Shown here piece after piece: positions 9,271 through 16,192 of a stretch of 36,563 nt of DNA. Made by a program: the position numbers and the translations under genes. Under the pieces are notes generated by a model. The model was not told where the DNA came from, made no database searches, and worked only from the letters and a program-made list of their open reading frames with translations. The stretch covers positions 1 through 36,563 of IMG/VR virus record IMGVR_UViG_3300048586_000929, one strand, 5' to 3'. The first letter of the stretch is position 1. Each line of letters starts with the position of its first letter. The DNA comes from a virus.

Positions 9271-11490
9271 TCAGCCTCCGACCTCTTCGACACGCGGCAC
9301 GACGGCCAAAACCGTCATTGGCTTGGCTCCGTCGGGCTGGAATTCGATGCTGATGTTGCGGGCGTTGTCGCCGGTGATGTCGACCTGGACATTCCCCGAA
9401 AGTGCAACGGTGGGCTCGGTCCCGACGGCCAGTTGGATCAGCTGTTCCCAGGCGGAAGACCGAACGGGCTGGCCGACATCCCGCATGTTCGCCCGGACGC
9501 GCCCCCCGCTCGTCTTGTGCAGCGCAATGCCGGACCCTTTCTGGAGCTTCTTGCGGCGGCCAAGGGTCAACCCGTCGCGGCCAGGCGCGGGGATGTCGAG
9601 GAGCTCGGTCATGTGGCCTGAATGTGAGAGGCCGATGATCGCGTGCGACACCGGGAAATCGATCGTTACGGCACCGTCTGCCGCGACCGTCACCGGCCCG
9701 AATTGCCCGACTTCTGTCCAGACCAGAACATCTTCTCCGGCCAGGTGCGGGACGGTAAACGTTGCGGTTGGACTGCCGGGCTCGAAACGCAGGGCCGAAA
9801 ACAGGTGATTTGCCTCGTAGATCGGATCGTCACTGACGATCACGCCATAGGCATCGGCAAACTCCTCAATGCAGCGGACCGTCGCCCCGTCGATCGTACG
9901 GCGGACGCACATCATCAGAACATCGGCACCGCCGTCGGCCGACGGGGTAACCGCCATGGTTTCGACGACGCCGCGAATGGTATGCCGGCCCCAGCCAAGG
10001 ACATCCTCGGTCGGGTCATAGACCATGACGGCAAGATCGCCGCCGCCCCGCCGAACCCAGCACAGGCGCAAAGGCGACGACTGCCAGACCATGTCGAGGA
10101 AGTTGCGTTGGCCCAGATGCTCGCTCGCGAGCGACAGCTCGCGCGGCTCGTTGGCATCCGTCTCGAACGCATATGCCAGCTCGAGGATCCGCTTGCGGTC
10201 GCGGCTGATGAAGATCGGCTTGCCGTCGGGCGCAATAGGCTGCTGCGCGACACTGCCATAGGAACTGTCGAAGCCGAACGTCGCCATGGTCGGGCCAATG
10301 GCGACGCCACTTGTGGCTGACCGGCTGGAGAATTCTTCGCCCAGCCCGCCGATGTGCAGCGCGCGCTTGCCGGCGCAAAGCCAAAGGATGCGGTTGACCG
10401 ACGACTTGCCCGCGATGGCATAGGCAAAGGACCCGTCGGCGAAGGTCGATGGAGCGAAGTCCTCGAAATCGCCAATGGCGGAGAACCACACCGTGCGGGG
10501 ATCTGCCGCGGTCGATGCCGCGCAAAGGCGCTGATCGTAGATCTCGATCGCTGCCGGATAGCCGTTGCGCTCCGACCAGGCGCCGAGTGACCAGCGATAG
10601 GTCGGGTCCGTCACGACAGGCGACGGCAGTCGCTTTACCACGTCTGCTGTCACGCTGTTCGAATGGGTATAGGCCGTGATCTTTGCGATGCCGACGCCGT
10701 CGGACAGGAACCGCCAGCTGGTGTTGTCGACCCCGTCGTACTTATGAACCCCTTCGGTATGGGTCGGCGGGTTGACCCCTGAATTGGTCCCTGCCGTGAG
10801 CTCATAGATGTTGCCGTCATACCGCCGGATGTCGCCGACCGTGAGGGCCTGATTGCCGACCCAGAGCGCGATATCGGCGAATTCCTTGGGCTCGAGGCGC
10901 AAGAGACTTCCGACCATGTTGGCGGCAAAGGGATTGCCGACGCCCGTCAGGATAATGCCTGCCCCGGTGGCGGCCGACGCCTGGATGGTCACGGCGGTAT
11001 CGAGGTTCTGCACTTGGAATGGTCCACCGCTGAACCTGGCATCGACGATCGTCCAGTTGTCGAGAGCGAAGCGGCTGAGCTTCTTGATCGGTCGGGTGCC
11101 GGAGGCGATGTAGAGCACATCGGCAGACTGCACCCACTGGAGCTTTGGCAGCTCGGCCTCGGAGAAAGGCGTATTGAGCTCGTAGGGAATGCCGCCGGAC
11201 AAGATGAGCGCGCCATAGCGCCAGACACGCATCCGGTTGTTCGTAAATTCGAGGACACAGGCATCGTTGTCGGCAAACACGAAAGGGATGAGCCGCGACG
11301 TCAGGTTGCTGCGCGACTGGCCGCGGTACCAGGTGCCTGGCGCACGGGTGAAACCGCCTTGCCGCAGGGGGATGAAGCCGACGCAGGCCGCCAGGCCGGA
11401 CTGATAGCGCTGATAATCCCAGCGCGCGGCGAGGAGCGGCGAGATTTCGCCCGACGAAAAGCTGAGCTGGCCGGGGCTGGACCGTGTCAA
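9271..11490 (-). CDS. Tail tubular protein B / nozzle, gp12-like
   Basis: A protein of 739 aa, comparable to T7 gp12 (794 aa), which forms the nozzle of the short tail. The N-terminus carries the typical signature of this group, FSSGEISPLLAARWDYQRY followed by RQGGFTRAPGTWY, then alternating beta-rich segments. The product should bind the gp11-like ring encoded just upstream. The start is an unusual TTG at 11490. It overlaps the upstream stop as TTGA, is preceded by GGAGG at good spacing, and no in-frame ATG exists before the conserved N-terminal motif. Confidence 0.87.
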   Translation of the reverse strand: MTRSSPGQLSFSSGEISPLLAARWDYQRYQSGLAACVGFIPLRQGGFTRAPGTWYRGQSRSNLTSRLIPFVFADNDACVLEFTNNRMRVWRYGALILSGGIPYELNTPFSEAELPKLQWVQSADVLYIASGTRPIKKLSRFALDNWTIVDARFSGGPFQVQNLDTAVTIQASAATGAGIILTGVGNPFAANMVGSLLRLEPKEFADIALWVGNQALTVGDIRRYDGNIYELTAGTNSGVNPPTHTEGVHKYDGVDNTSWRFLSDGVGIAKITAYTHSNSVTADVVKRLPSPVVTDPTYRWSLGAWSERNGYPAAIEIYDQRLCAASTAADPRTVWFSAIGDFEDFAPSTFADGSFAYAIAGKSSVNRILWLCAGKRALHIGGLGEEFSSRSATSGVAIGPTMATFGFDSSYGSVAQQPIAPDGKPIFISRDRKRILELAYAFETDANEPRELSLASEHLGQRNFLDMVWQSSPLRLCWVRRGGGDLAVMVYDPTEDVLGWGRHTIRGVVETMAVTPSADGGADVLMMCVRRTIDGATVRCIEEFADAYGVIVSDDPIYEANHLFSALRFEPGSPTATFTVPHLAGEDVLVWTEVGQFGPVTVAADGAVTIDFPVSHAIIGLSHSGHMTELLDIPAPGRDGLTLGRRKKLQKGSGIALHKTSGGRVRANMRDVGQPVRSSAWEQLIQLAVGTEPTVALSGNVQVDITGDNARNISIEFQPDGAKPMTVLAVVPRVEEVGG

Positions 11491-12077
11491 AGGGTTGCCT
11501 CCGAGGCCCAGTCCGTGCCGCTGCTTCCCTCATGCCAGGGCAACGGCGAGGCCGTCCGTGCATCGGTTCGCGACGCAACACGAATGGCCTCGCCCAGTTG
11601 CTGCTGCAGCCGGTCAATTTTGCCCTGCTGCTCGACAAATGTCGGGGCGAGGATCACCGCCAGCTGCAGTGCAACAGCTTGGCGGAATGTGGCAGGGAGC
11701 TTTTCTTCGTCCGTAATCTTGGCGGAGTACCGGATGACGATCGGACCCTCGACATCGGCGCGCAGGACTTCCTTGTCGCGGCGCCATGCGAGATCCTCGG
11801 TCAGGACTTCGCGCAGGATGAGGCAGTCGCCCGGCAAGGCGAAGCCGTAGGGAAGAACCTCGTCGGGCGGTATCTCGCTCTCGATCGGCGCAAGGGAAGC
11901 GGTGGTGCTGCAAAAGCCCCAGTCGATCGCCTCGAGGCAGACACACAGGGCCTCGTCATATTGCTCGGCCGCTGCGATGGCCTGGTCGCTGTCGTCAGCA
12001 AAGGACGACGGCGGGCGCAAGCCCATGTGCCGGAAGGCGGTCTGGACGATCTTCGACGTGGCGATGGCGACTGTCAT
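11487..12077 (-). CDS. Tail tubular protein A / adaptor, gp11-like
   Basis: 196 aa, the same length as T7 gp11, the dodecameric ring joining portal to nozzle. The N-terminal half is helical (IVQTAFRHMGLRPPSSFADD, then AAAEQYDEALCVCLEAIDW), followed by a beta region with LPYGFALPGDCLILREVL, as expected for the gatekeeper group. It lies directly upstream of the gp12-like gene and downstream of the capsid genes, the usual order. ATG 12077 has AGAGG upstream. The stop overlaps the TTG of the next gene. Confidence 0.83.
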   Translation of the reverse strand: MTVAIATSKIVQTAFRHMGLRPPSSFADDSDQAIAAAEQYDEALCVCLEAIDWGFCSTTASLAPIESEIPPDEVLPYGFALPGDCLILREVLTEDLAWRRDKEVLRADVEGPIVIRYSAKITDEEKLPATFRQAVALQLAVILAPTFVEQQGKIDRLQQQLGEAIRVASRTDARTASPLPWHEGSSGTDWASEATL

Positions 12078-12103
12078 CCGATGGCCTCTGGGGCGGGGAA
12101 GAA

Positions 12104-12126
12104 CGGGCCGTCTTTTGGACGGCCCG
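12104..12126 (-). terminator. Strong intercistronic hairpin (processing site or partial terminator)
   Basis: A perfect 9-bp stem, CGGGCCGTC with GACGGCCCG, and a 5-nt loop, between the 151-aa gene and the gp11-like gene. Read on the - strand it is followed by TTCTTCCCC, too poor in T for a classical terminator. I infer attenuation or mRNA end protection that sets relative amounts of capsid and tail mRNA. Confidence 0.55.
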
Positions 12127-12147
12127 GATCATCAACGGACGCGGCCG

Positions 12148-12603
12148 TCAGTGCTGGGTCGTGACGAACTTGAACGGCATCGACCCGGCGCCGGTCGCGT
12201 CGGCGATGGCGTGGGCATAGATCCCGATGTAACCGCCGGGGTTGGCGGCGAGGCCGAGGATCTCCCAGAGGCGCTTGCCATGGTTGGCGTCGCCGAACGC
12301 ACGCGGGCGGTGGGTGGCCGCGGCGGACTTCAGGACGGAGACCAGCGCGTCGACGTCGGACTTGGTCCCGATGCGCACGGCCGCAAAGCCCCAGTTTTCG
12401 ACGTCGAACGCGGTGTCCTCGTCGATGAGACAGTCCGAAGGCAGGTCGCACATGTGGTAGGACGAGCCGCTGTTGTCGGCCGCGGCGTTGGTGATGGTGC
12501 CGGTCGCGGTGACCGTGCGACCCTTGATGAGAACGGGATCGACCACGTCGCCCATTGCCTGGGCATCGCGGAAGAGGTTGGACTTCAGGTTGACCACAGC
12601 CAT
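12148..12603 (-). CDS. Probable capsid-associated (decoration or minor head) protein
   Basis: 151 aa, directly downstream of the major capsid gene. It is beta-rich with no cysteine-rich or catalytic motif; recognisable pieces are TATGTITNAAADNSGSSYHM and GYIGIYAHAIADATG. Small genes at this position in podophages often encode head decoration proteins, and I infer that role only from position and composition. It starts at ATG 12603 with AAAGGAAC upstream. Hairpins lie on both sides (12104-12126 and 12644-12662), suggesting the mRNA for this protein is kept at a distinct level. Confidence 0.7.
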   Translation of the reverse strand: MAVVNLKSNLFRDAQAMGDVVDPVLIKGRTVTATGTITNAAADNSGSSYHMCDLPSDCLIDEDTAFDVENWGFAAVRIGTKSDVDALVSVLKSAAATHRPRAFGDANHGKRLWEILGLAANPGGYIGIYAHAIADATGAGSMPFKFVTTQH

Positions 12604-12643
12604 GGGTCAGGTTCCTTTCGGGAAAGTTGGACAAAAGGACGGG

Positions 12644-12662
12644 ACCGGGCGCGAGGCCCGGT
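12644..12662 (-). terminator. Hairpin after the capsid gene, weak terminator
   Basis: Stem ACCGGGC/GCCCGGT of 7 bp with a 5-nt loop, just downstream of the major capsid stop. On the - strand it is followed by CCCGTCCTTTTG, a short T-containing tail. It may end part of the capsid transcripts, giving more capsid than tail mRNA. Confidence 0.5.
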
Positions 12663-12668
12663 GCCGGA

Positions 12669-13598
12669 TCACTCGTTGCAGATGATGACGTGGACGCCGC
12701 GGTCCTGGACCCGCACCGCGTCGACGAAGGCCTGGACGCGGGCATAGGGCTGGTAGTCGGCGTGGGTGTCGTTCCACATCTCGCCCTGGATGTCCTGCCA
12801 GACGCCCATGACGATGTTCTTCTTCGACCAGATCGGGCAGTATCGATCGCCGTCCACCAAGGGCAGGCGGTTGGTGACGATCCACGTCATGCCGAGAAGC
12901 GTCGTGGGCTTGCCGCTTTGCAGCTGGAGCTGCTGGAACGCGTTGAGGCTTGCGCCGTCGCCATCTGCAATGGTCAGAAGGTCGGTCACCTGCTTCGGCG
13001 TGATCGCGCAGTAGAGCACGTCATCATCGTCGACGCCGAACTCGTCCTTGTTGAGCCGCTCCTTGGCCTCCATCAGCTTTGGAAGCGTCAGACCGGTGCC
13101 ACCGACCAGCGTGTAGCAAGCGGACGGCAGGGACGACGTTCCGGCGCCGGGGTTCTTGCCGACCACTGCCGCGCCAAGGATGCCGCCCGTGCTGATGCTG
13201 AAGGAGCCTTCGTCGCCTTCGATGATCCCCAGCGCGATGTCGTCGATCTCGCGGACGACGGCGGCGGTGTGGGCCTGGACATAGGTCGAGGTCGGGTCCA
13301 TCGCGCGCTGCAGCTTTTCGGCGGTCGAAATGTACTGGCCGGACTTGACCGGGTTCGGGAAGACGAGCCAGCGCCGCGAATTCTCGGGCACGTTCTCGAC
13401 GTTGCGCCGCTCGGTCGGGCTCACGCGGCTGGCGCGGACGCGGCCGACGAGGTCGGACGCGGCGACGGCCTCGCCCGATGCGGGCACGTCGGTGATGGCA
13501 GGGCGGATGCGCCCCCTCATTTGCTGCGCGACCATGAGGACATTGTCGCGATAGGTCTGGATGTGGTGCGCCTCGGCGCGTGCGTGCAGGGACGTCAT
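12669..13598 (-). CDS. Major capsid protein
   Basis: A protein of 309 aa matching the podophage capsid group I know as Phage_capsid_2. The helical start has YRDNVLMVAQQMRGRIRPAI; later come ENSRRWLVFPNPVKSGQYI, LMEAKERLNKDEFGVDDDD and a C-terminal segment with the pieces IVTNRLP and YCPIWSKKNIVMGVWQD. It should form the head with the scaffold encoded upstream. A strong AGGAGG precedes ATG 13598, as expected for a highly made protein. In contrast to the tightly packed neighbours, ~390 nt of non-coding DNA lie upstream, presumably holding its own leader or promoter next to the inserted regulatory cassette. Confidence 0.87.
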   Translation of the reverse strand: MTSLHARAEAHHIQTYRDNVLMVAQQMRGRIRPAITDVPASGEAVAASDLVGRVRASRVSPTERRNVENVPENSRRWLVFPNPVKSGQYISTAEKLQRAMDPTSTYVQAHTAAVVREIDDIALGIIEGDEGSFSISTGGILGAAVVGKNPGAGTSSLPSACYTLVGGTGLTLPKLMEAKERLNKDEFGVDDDDVLYCAITPKQVTDLLTIADGDGASLNAFQQLQLQSGKPTTLLGMTWIVTNRLPLVDGDRYCPIWSKKNIVMGVWQDIQGEMWNDTHADYQPYARVQAFVDAVRVQDRGVHVIICNE

Positions 13599-13991
13599 GA
13601 CCCCTCCTGTGAAAACTGACGATCGATTGTGAGTTTTCGAAGGGGCTGCCCGCGATGCGGACCCGATCTGACCTTAGCGGGGCCTATGCGCCAGAAGTAT
13701 GCCTGGATCAACCGGACCCGGCTTGCCGGGCTACCCAATATGTGGATGTCATCCGCATTTCCGGCACAAAGTCAAGTGGGCTGCAAACGCGAAACCAGAA
13801 CGGCGGGTGGGGGCCTGCTGTACACCCCCAATGTTGCTCCGGTTGCCCGTGCCACGGTTAGCAGGATATCACCGCGTCCCCCGCCGCTTGGTTCTTCAAG
13901 TGTGGCCACCGCGAGGTTCAGTCGCGGTGGCCGTAGGCTTCGTAGGCTACAGAAGGTTGTCAGTCAGGAAGCTCCAGATTAGGACCGGACC
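13599..13991. other. Non-coding spacer with hairpins between antirepressor cassette and capsid gene
   Basis: No convincing gene: the + strand reading frame at 13629-13982 lacks a ribosome site and has low-complexity Arg/Gly-rich translation. It contains a perfect 11-bp stem, GGCCACCGCGA (13904-13914) with TCGCGGTGGCC (13922-13932), loop 7 nt, and a smaller CCCGGC/GCCGGG stem at 13717-13730. Neither has a T run on either strand, so they are not classical terminators. It probably holds the 5' leader of the capsid mRNA and the end of the cassette transcript. No promoter could be named. Confidence 0.5.
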
Positions 13992-14222
13992 CTAATGCAG
14001 GCAAGCCTCTTTGGTCAGCCGCTCGGCATGCGCCACCGCATTGGCGCGGAACAGACGCTGTGCCTCGACCACGGCATAGACCGCGCCCTGCACATGCATC
14101 GGGGCGGTGGCCAGCGCCGTATCGAGCAACTCCATCAGCGCCGCGTCGCAACCTTCCATGTAGTGCAGCTGCTGCGCGATCTCCTCGCCCCGGTCAAAGA
14201 CCACTTGCGCAAAGTCAGGCAT
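13992..14222 (-). CDS. Small hypothetical protein downstream of the antirepressor
   Basis: A 76-aa acidic, helical protein with no recognised motif. ATG 14222 has GGAGG upstream and overlaps the end of the antirepressor gene by 8 nt, so it is co-translated with it. It could be a partner or modulator of the antirepressor, but nothing in its sequence shows this. It is the last gene of the leftward cassette transcript. Confidence 0.65.
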   Translation of the reverse strand: MPDFAQVVFDRGEEIAQQLHYMEGCDAALMELLDTALATAPMHVQGAVYAVVEAQRLFRANAVAHAERLTKEACLH

Positions 14223-15078
14223 GCGCAGCCTCCGCGATCAGAGCCTCGGGGATGACGACACCACGGCAGGCGACGCCGCCCAGCGTGAAGACAGCGTTGG
14301 ACGTGGCCGCGCCGGGCAGCGCCAGCAGGGCGTCACGGTGCCGCCCGTTGGCCCAGTCCGTGCCGACGAAAAGCGACACGATCCCCGGATGATTGCCGTT
14401 GGCGACAAACAGCCCGCCGGGCTTGACCCGCAACCCGACGGTGGCCAGCGTGGCATAGGCGCTTTCGCTGCCGCCGAACGCGGCGGCGATGTAGGTCGCC
14501 ACACTGTCATGCGCCATCAGATGCGCCAGACAGGCCCGGCCTTCCTCGGGGTCCACCGCCTGCGCGACCGGGGCCGCAAAAAGCGGAGGCAAGGGCGACC
14601 GCGCCCACATCCGCCGCCCGGCGGTGATGCCGCCAAGGATGCGCGCCTCACGGATCAGGTTCAGCCAGTCGCGCGGGTTCAGGCTGTCGTCGGCAGGCGG
14701 CTCTGGCGGTGGGCCGCTGCGGTCGGGCATCTGGTAGACGCCGCGCTTGCGCAGGGCGGGCAGGACCTCGGCCGTGATCCATTTGCGGAAGCGGCGTGCT
14801 TCGGGTTTCCGGCTGGTCAGGACGAGGGCATAGAGGCCGCTCTCGGAGATGGCGGTCAGTCTGTTGGATCGACCGACGGTATCATTAGTAATGATACCGT
14901 CTCGCTCGTCGTCGTCGAGGCGGGACACCGCCTGAGCCGTATTGCCGAGTTCGAGCACGCGGCATACGTCCGCCGCGATGAACCACGGATCTCCGTCGCG
15001 CATGACGACGCGCACGGCTTGTTCTTCAAAATCGAATGGAATGATGTCCACGGATGGGGTATCGTCATCGTTGTTCAT
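14215..15078 (-). CDS. BRO-N domain antirepressor (ant-like)
   Basis: 287 aa. Residues ~10-115 are a typical BRO-N/antirepressor DNA-binding domain: VVMRDGDPWFIAADVCRVLE, then GLYALVLTSRKPEARRFRKW and ITAEVLPALRKRGVYQMP. Proteins with this domain commonly bind and inactivate phage repressors or act on promoters. The C-terminal ~150 residues belong to no family I recognise; one stretch reads GTDWANGRHRDALLALPGAA. The start ATG 15078 overlaps the stop of the Arc-like gene as ATGA with GGAGG upstream, so synthesis is coupled to its repressor, the same arrangement as arc-ant in P22. The likely role is to relieve repression by the cI-like protein; this is inference. Confidence 0.82.
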   Translation of the reverse strand: MNNDDDTPSVDIIPFDFEEQAVRVVMRDGDPWFIAADVCRVLELGNTAQAVSRLDDDERDGIITNDTVGRSNRLTAISESGLYALVLTSRKPEARRFRKWITAEVLPALRKRGVYQMPDRSGPPPEPPADDSLNPRDWLNLIREARILGGITAGRRMWARSPLPPLFAAPVAQAVDPEEGRACLAHLMAHDSVATYIAAAFGGSESAYATLATVGLRVKPGGLFVANGNHPGIVSLFVGTDWANGRHRDALLALPGAATSNAVFTLGGVACRGVVIPEALIAEAAHA

Positions 15079-15278
15079 TCAGAGGCCTCCGGTTTCTGTA
15101 TGTTGCCTTCGGCAGCGGGGGCGGGACCGCCAAGTACGGCCTCCGCTGCCATCCTCTCCTGCAGGATGAGAACGATCAGGTTGTTCATAGACCGATGTTC
15201 TGCCTGCGCCTTAGATTTCACCCACGCTTGCAGCTCCTCAGTCATCCGAAGGCCAAAGGGGGCTCGTTGCTGTTTCAT
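15075..15278 (-). CDS. Arc-like ribbon-helix-helix repressor
   Basis: 67 aa. Its core APFGLRMTEELQAWVKSKAQ followed by AEHRSMNNLIVLILQER matches the Arc/Mnt fold: a beta strand with ...GLRM, then two helices with the RSxN turn. The C-terminal ~20 residues are a Pro/Ala/Glu tail. It is expected to bind the palindromic repeats just upstream and limit transcription of its own operon (arc-ant). The start ATG 15278 is preceded by GAGGAA. Its stop overlaps the antirepressor start. Confidence 0.82.
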   Translation of the reverse strand: MKQQRAPFGLRMTEELQAWVKSKAQAEHRSMNNLIVLILQERMAAEAVLGGPAPAAEGNIQKPEASE

Positions 15279-15289
15279 TGATTCCTCAC

Positions 15290-15323
15290 TTAGTTTCCAA
15301 TGGTCGTTAGCTTCCAGTGGAAG
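15290..15323. promoter_or_regulatory. Tandem operator repeats between the divergent Arc-like and Mnt-like genes
   Basis: Two direct 14-bp repeats, TTAGTTTCCAATGG (15290-15303) and TTAGCTTCCAGTGG (15307-15320), differ at two positions and have a 17-bp period. The second lies in a perfect palindrome, CTTCCA-G-TGGAAG (15311-15323); the first keeps the inner CCA-A-TGG. This fits cooperative binding of ribbon-helix-helix dimers. A perfect -35 TTGACA for the - strand lies at 15332-15337, so a bound dimer would sit between -35 and the start of arc. The matching -10 is weak. Confidence 0.65.
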
Positions 15324-15366
15324 GTATTCCCTGTCAAGCGGTTTCTAGCTACCCTTGGCAACTATC

Positions 15367-15651
15367 ATGGCAGACCCAAGTAAGTACCCTACTCGCATCC
15401 CCCCGTATGGCCTTAGGATGCCTCCTGAGTTGAAAGATCGCATTCAGGCCGCTGCTGATGCCAACAATCGCTCATTGAACGCTGAGATTGTTGCCGCGCT
15501 GGAGAGAGCTTATCCGCGAGCAGACCCCGTCCTAGAGATGATCGAGAAGGTGACGGCAGGGATGACGATGGAGGAAAAGGCTCAGTTGCACCGGCAGGCA
15601 GAGGTCTTCAGGCGAATGGTCAATCAGATCCATGACCGAAAAGCGGGCTGA
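15367..15651 (+). CDS. Mnt-like ribbon-helix-helix repressor
   Basis: A 94-aa Arc/Mnt-family protein: PPYGLRMPPELKDRIQAAAD followed by ANNRSLNAEIVAALERAY gives the strand and two helices. The extra C-terminal helix (residues ~55-90, PVLEMIEKVTAGMTMEEKAQ and on) resembles the longer C-terminal part of P22 Mnt, which makes tetramers. Transcribed divergently from the Arc-like gene, it probably represses that operon during lysogeny. I start it at ATG 15367; a TTG at 15355 is also in frame. No strong ribosome site is seen before either, and a leaderless or weakly translated message is possible. Confidence 0.78.
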   Translation: MADPSKYPTRIPPYGLRMPPELKDRIQAAADANNRSLNAEIVAALERAYPRADPVLEMIEKVTAGMTMEEKAQLHRQAEVFRRMVNQIHDRKAG

Positions 15652-15654
15652 AAG

Positions 15655-15984
15655 ATGGCAGAACTGCTGGGCGTAATGTTTGCGCTGGCCACCAGCGAGG
15701 TGGGTCTTGTCGGTTTTGTCGCTGTCCTGCTGTTACTGACCCAACCACTTCGACGTTTTTGGATTGGCGTCGTCGGCACTGCGGTAGTCGCGGGCATGGT
15801 CACGACGGCCACAGCTAACGCCGATTTCGTGGACAACGAGGCACTGTTCTTTTTCACGGCCAGTTGTATGTACCTGATCCTATTCGGTGTGTTTGGCGCG
15901 TTGGCGATAGGCGCTAAGCGGGTGGTTCAAGCACCATCTGAGCCTAAGTCTGGGCTGGGCGGGGGCGGGCAGCAAGACGATTAG
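15655..15984 (+). CDS. Small three-helix membrane protein, possible superinfection exclusion
   Basis: A 109-aa protein with hydrophobic helices near residues 5-30, 36-54 and 64-88, and a Gly/Gln/Asp tail. It begins 3 nt after the Mnt-like stop and is certainly in the same transcript, so it should be made by a lysogen. In P22 the corresponding region carries sieA, a membrane protein that blocks superinfecting DNA; I see no sequence similarity, only shared context and topology. Its stop overlaps the stop of the convergent gene on the - strand. Base composition is less GC-rich than in the head genes. Confidence 0.65.
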   Translation: MAELLGVMFALATSEVGLVGFVAVLLLLTQPLRRFWIGVVGTAVVAGMVTTATANADFVDNEALFFFTASCMYLILFGVFGALAIGAKRVVQAPSEPKSGLGGGGQQDD

Positions 15985-16187
15985 CTCCGACCAAACACCC
16001 TCGCCAGCCAGCGCCACGGCCCGAATGGAAGTGCGACCGTTGCCACCACCTCCCCGTCCAGCACTGCGGTGGCCATCTGGCGGAGACGCAACTGCGCTTC
16101 CGCTTCTGACGCCGCTGGGATCGTGAAGGAATAGCGATCCCCATGGAAGTGGTAGCTGAACAGCCACTTACGGACTTCCTTGGCCAT
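15981..16187 (-). CDS. Small hypothetical protein next to the scaffold gene
   Basis: 68 aa, basic and aromatic (KEVRKWLFSYHFHGDRYSFT), with no transmembrane segment clear enough to call. It starts at ATG 16187, 5 nt after the scaffold stop, with a G-run as a weak ribosome site. It belongs to the head operon rather than to the + strand cassette, with which it converges. The N-terminal strands and Ala/Glu-rich helix suggest a small alpha/beta domain. No function recognised. Confidence 0.6.
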   Translation of the reverse strand: MAKEVRKWLFSYHFHGDRYSFTIPAASEAEAQLRLRQMATAVLDGEVVATVALPFGPWRWLARVFGRS

Positions 16188-16192
16188 GGCGC

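Noticed and set aside
13904-13932. Hairpin as tRNA arm or classical terminator
   Set aside because: No cloverleaf can be built around it and neither strand has a T run after the stem.
13629-13982. Plus-strand ORF of 117 codons in the spacer before the capsid gene
   Set aside because: No ribosome site, low-complexity translation, and it runs through the 11-bp hairpin; no neighbour is coupled to it.
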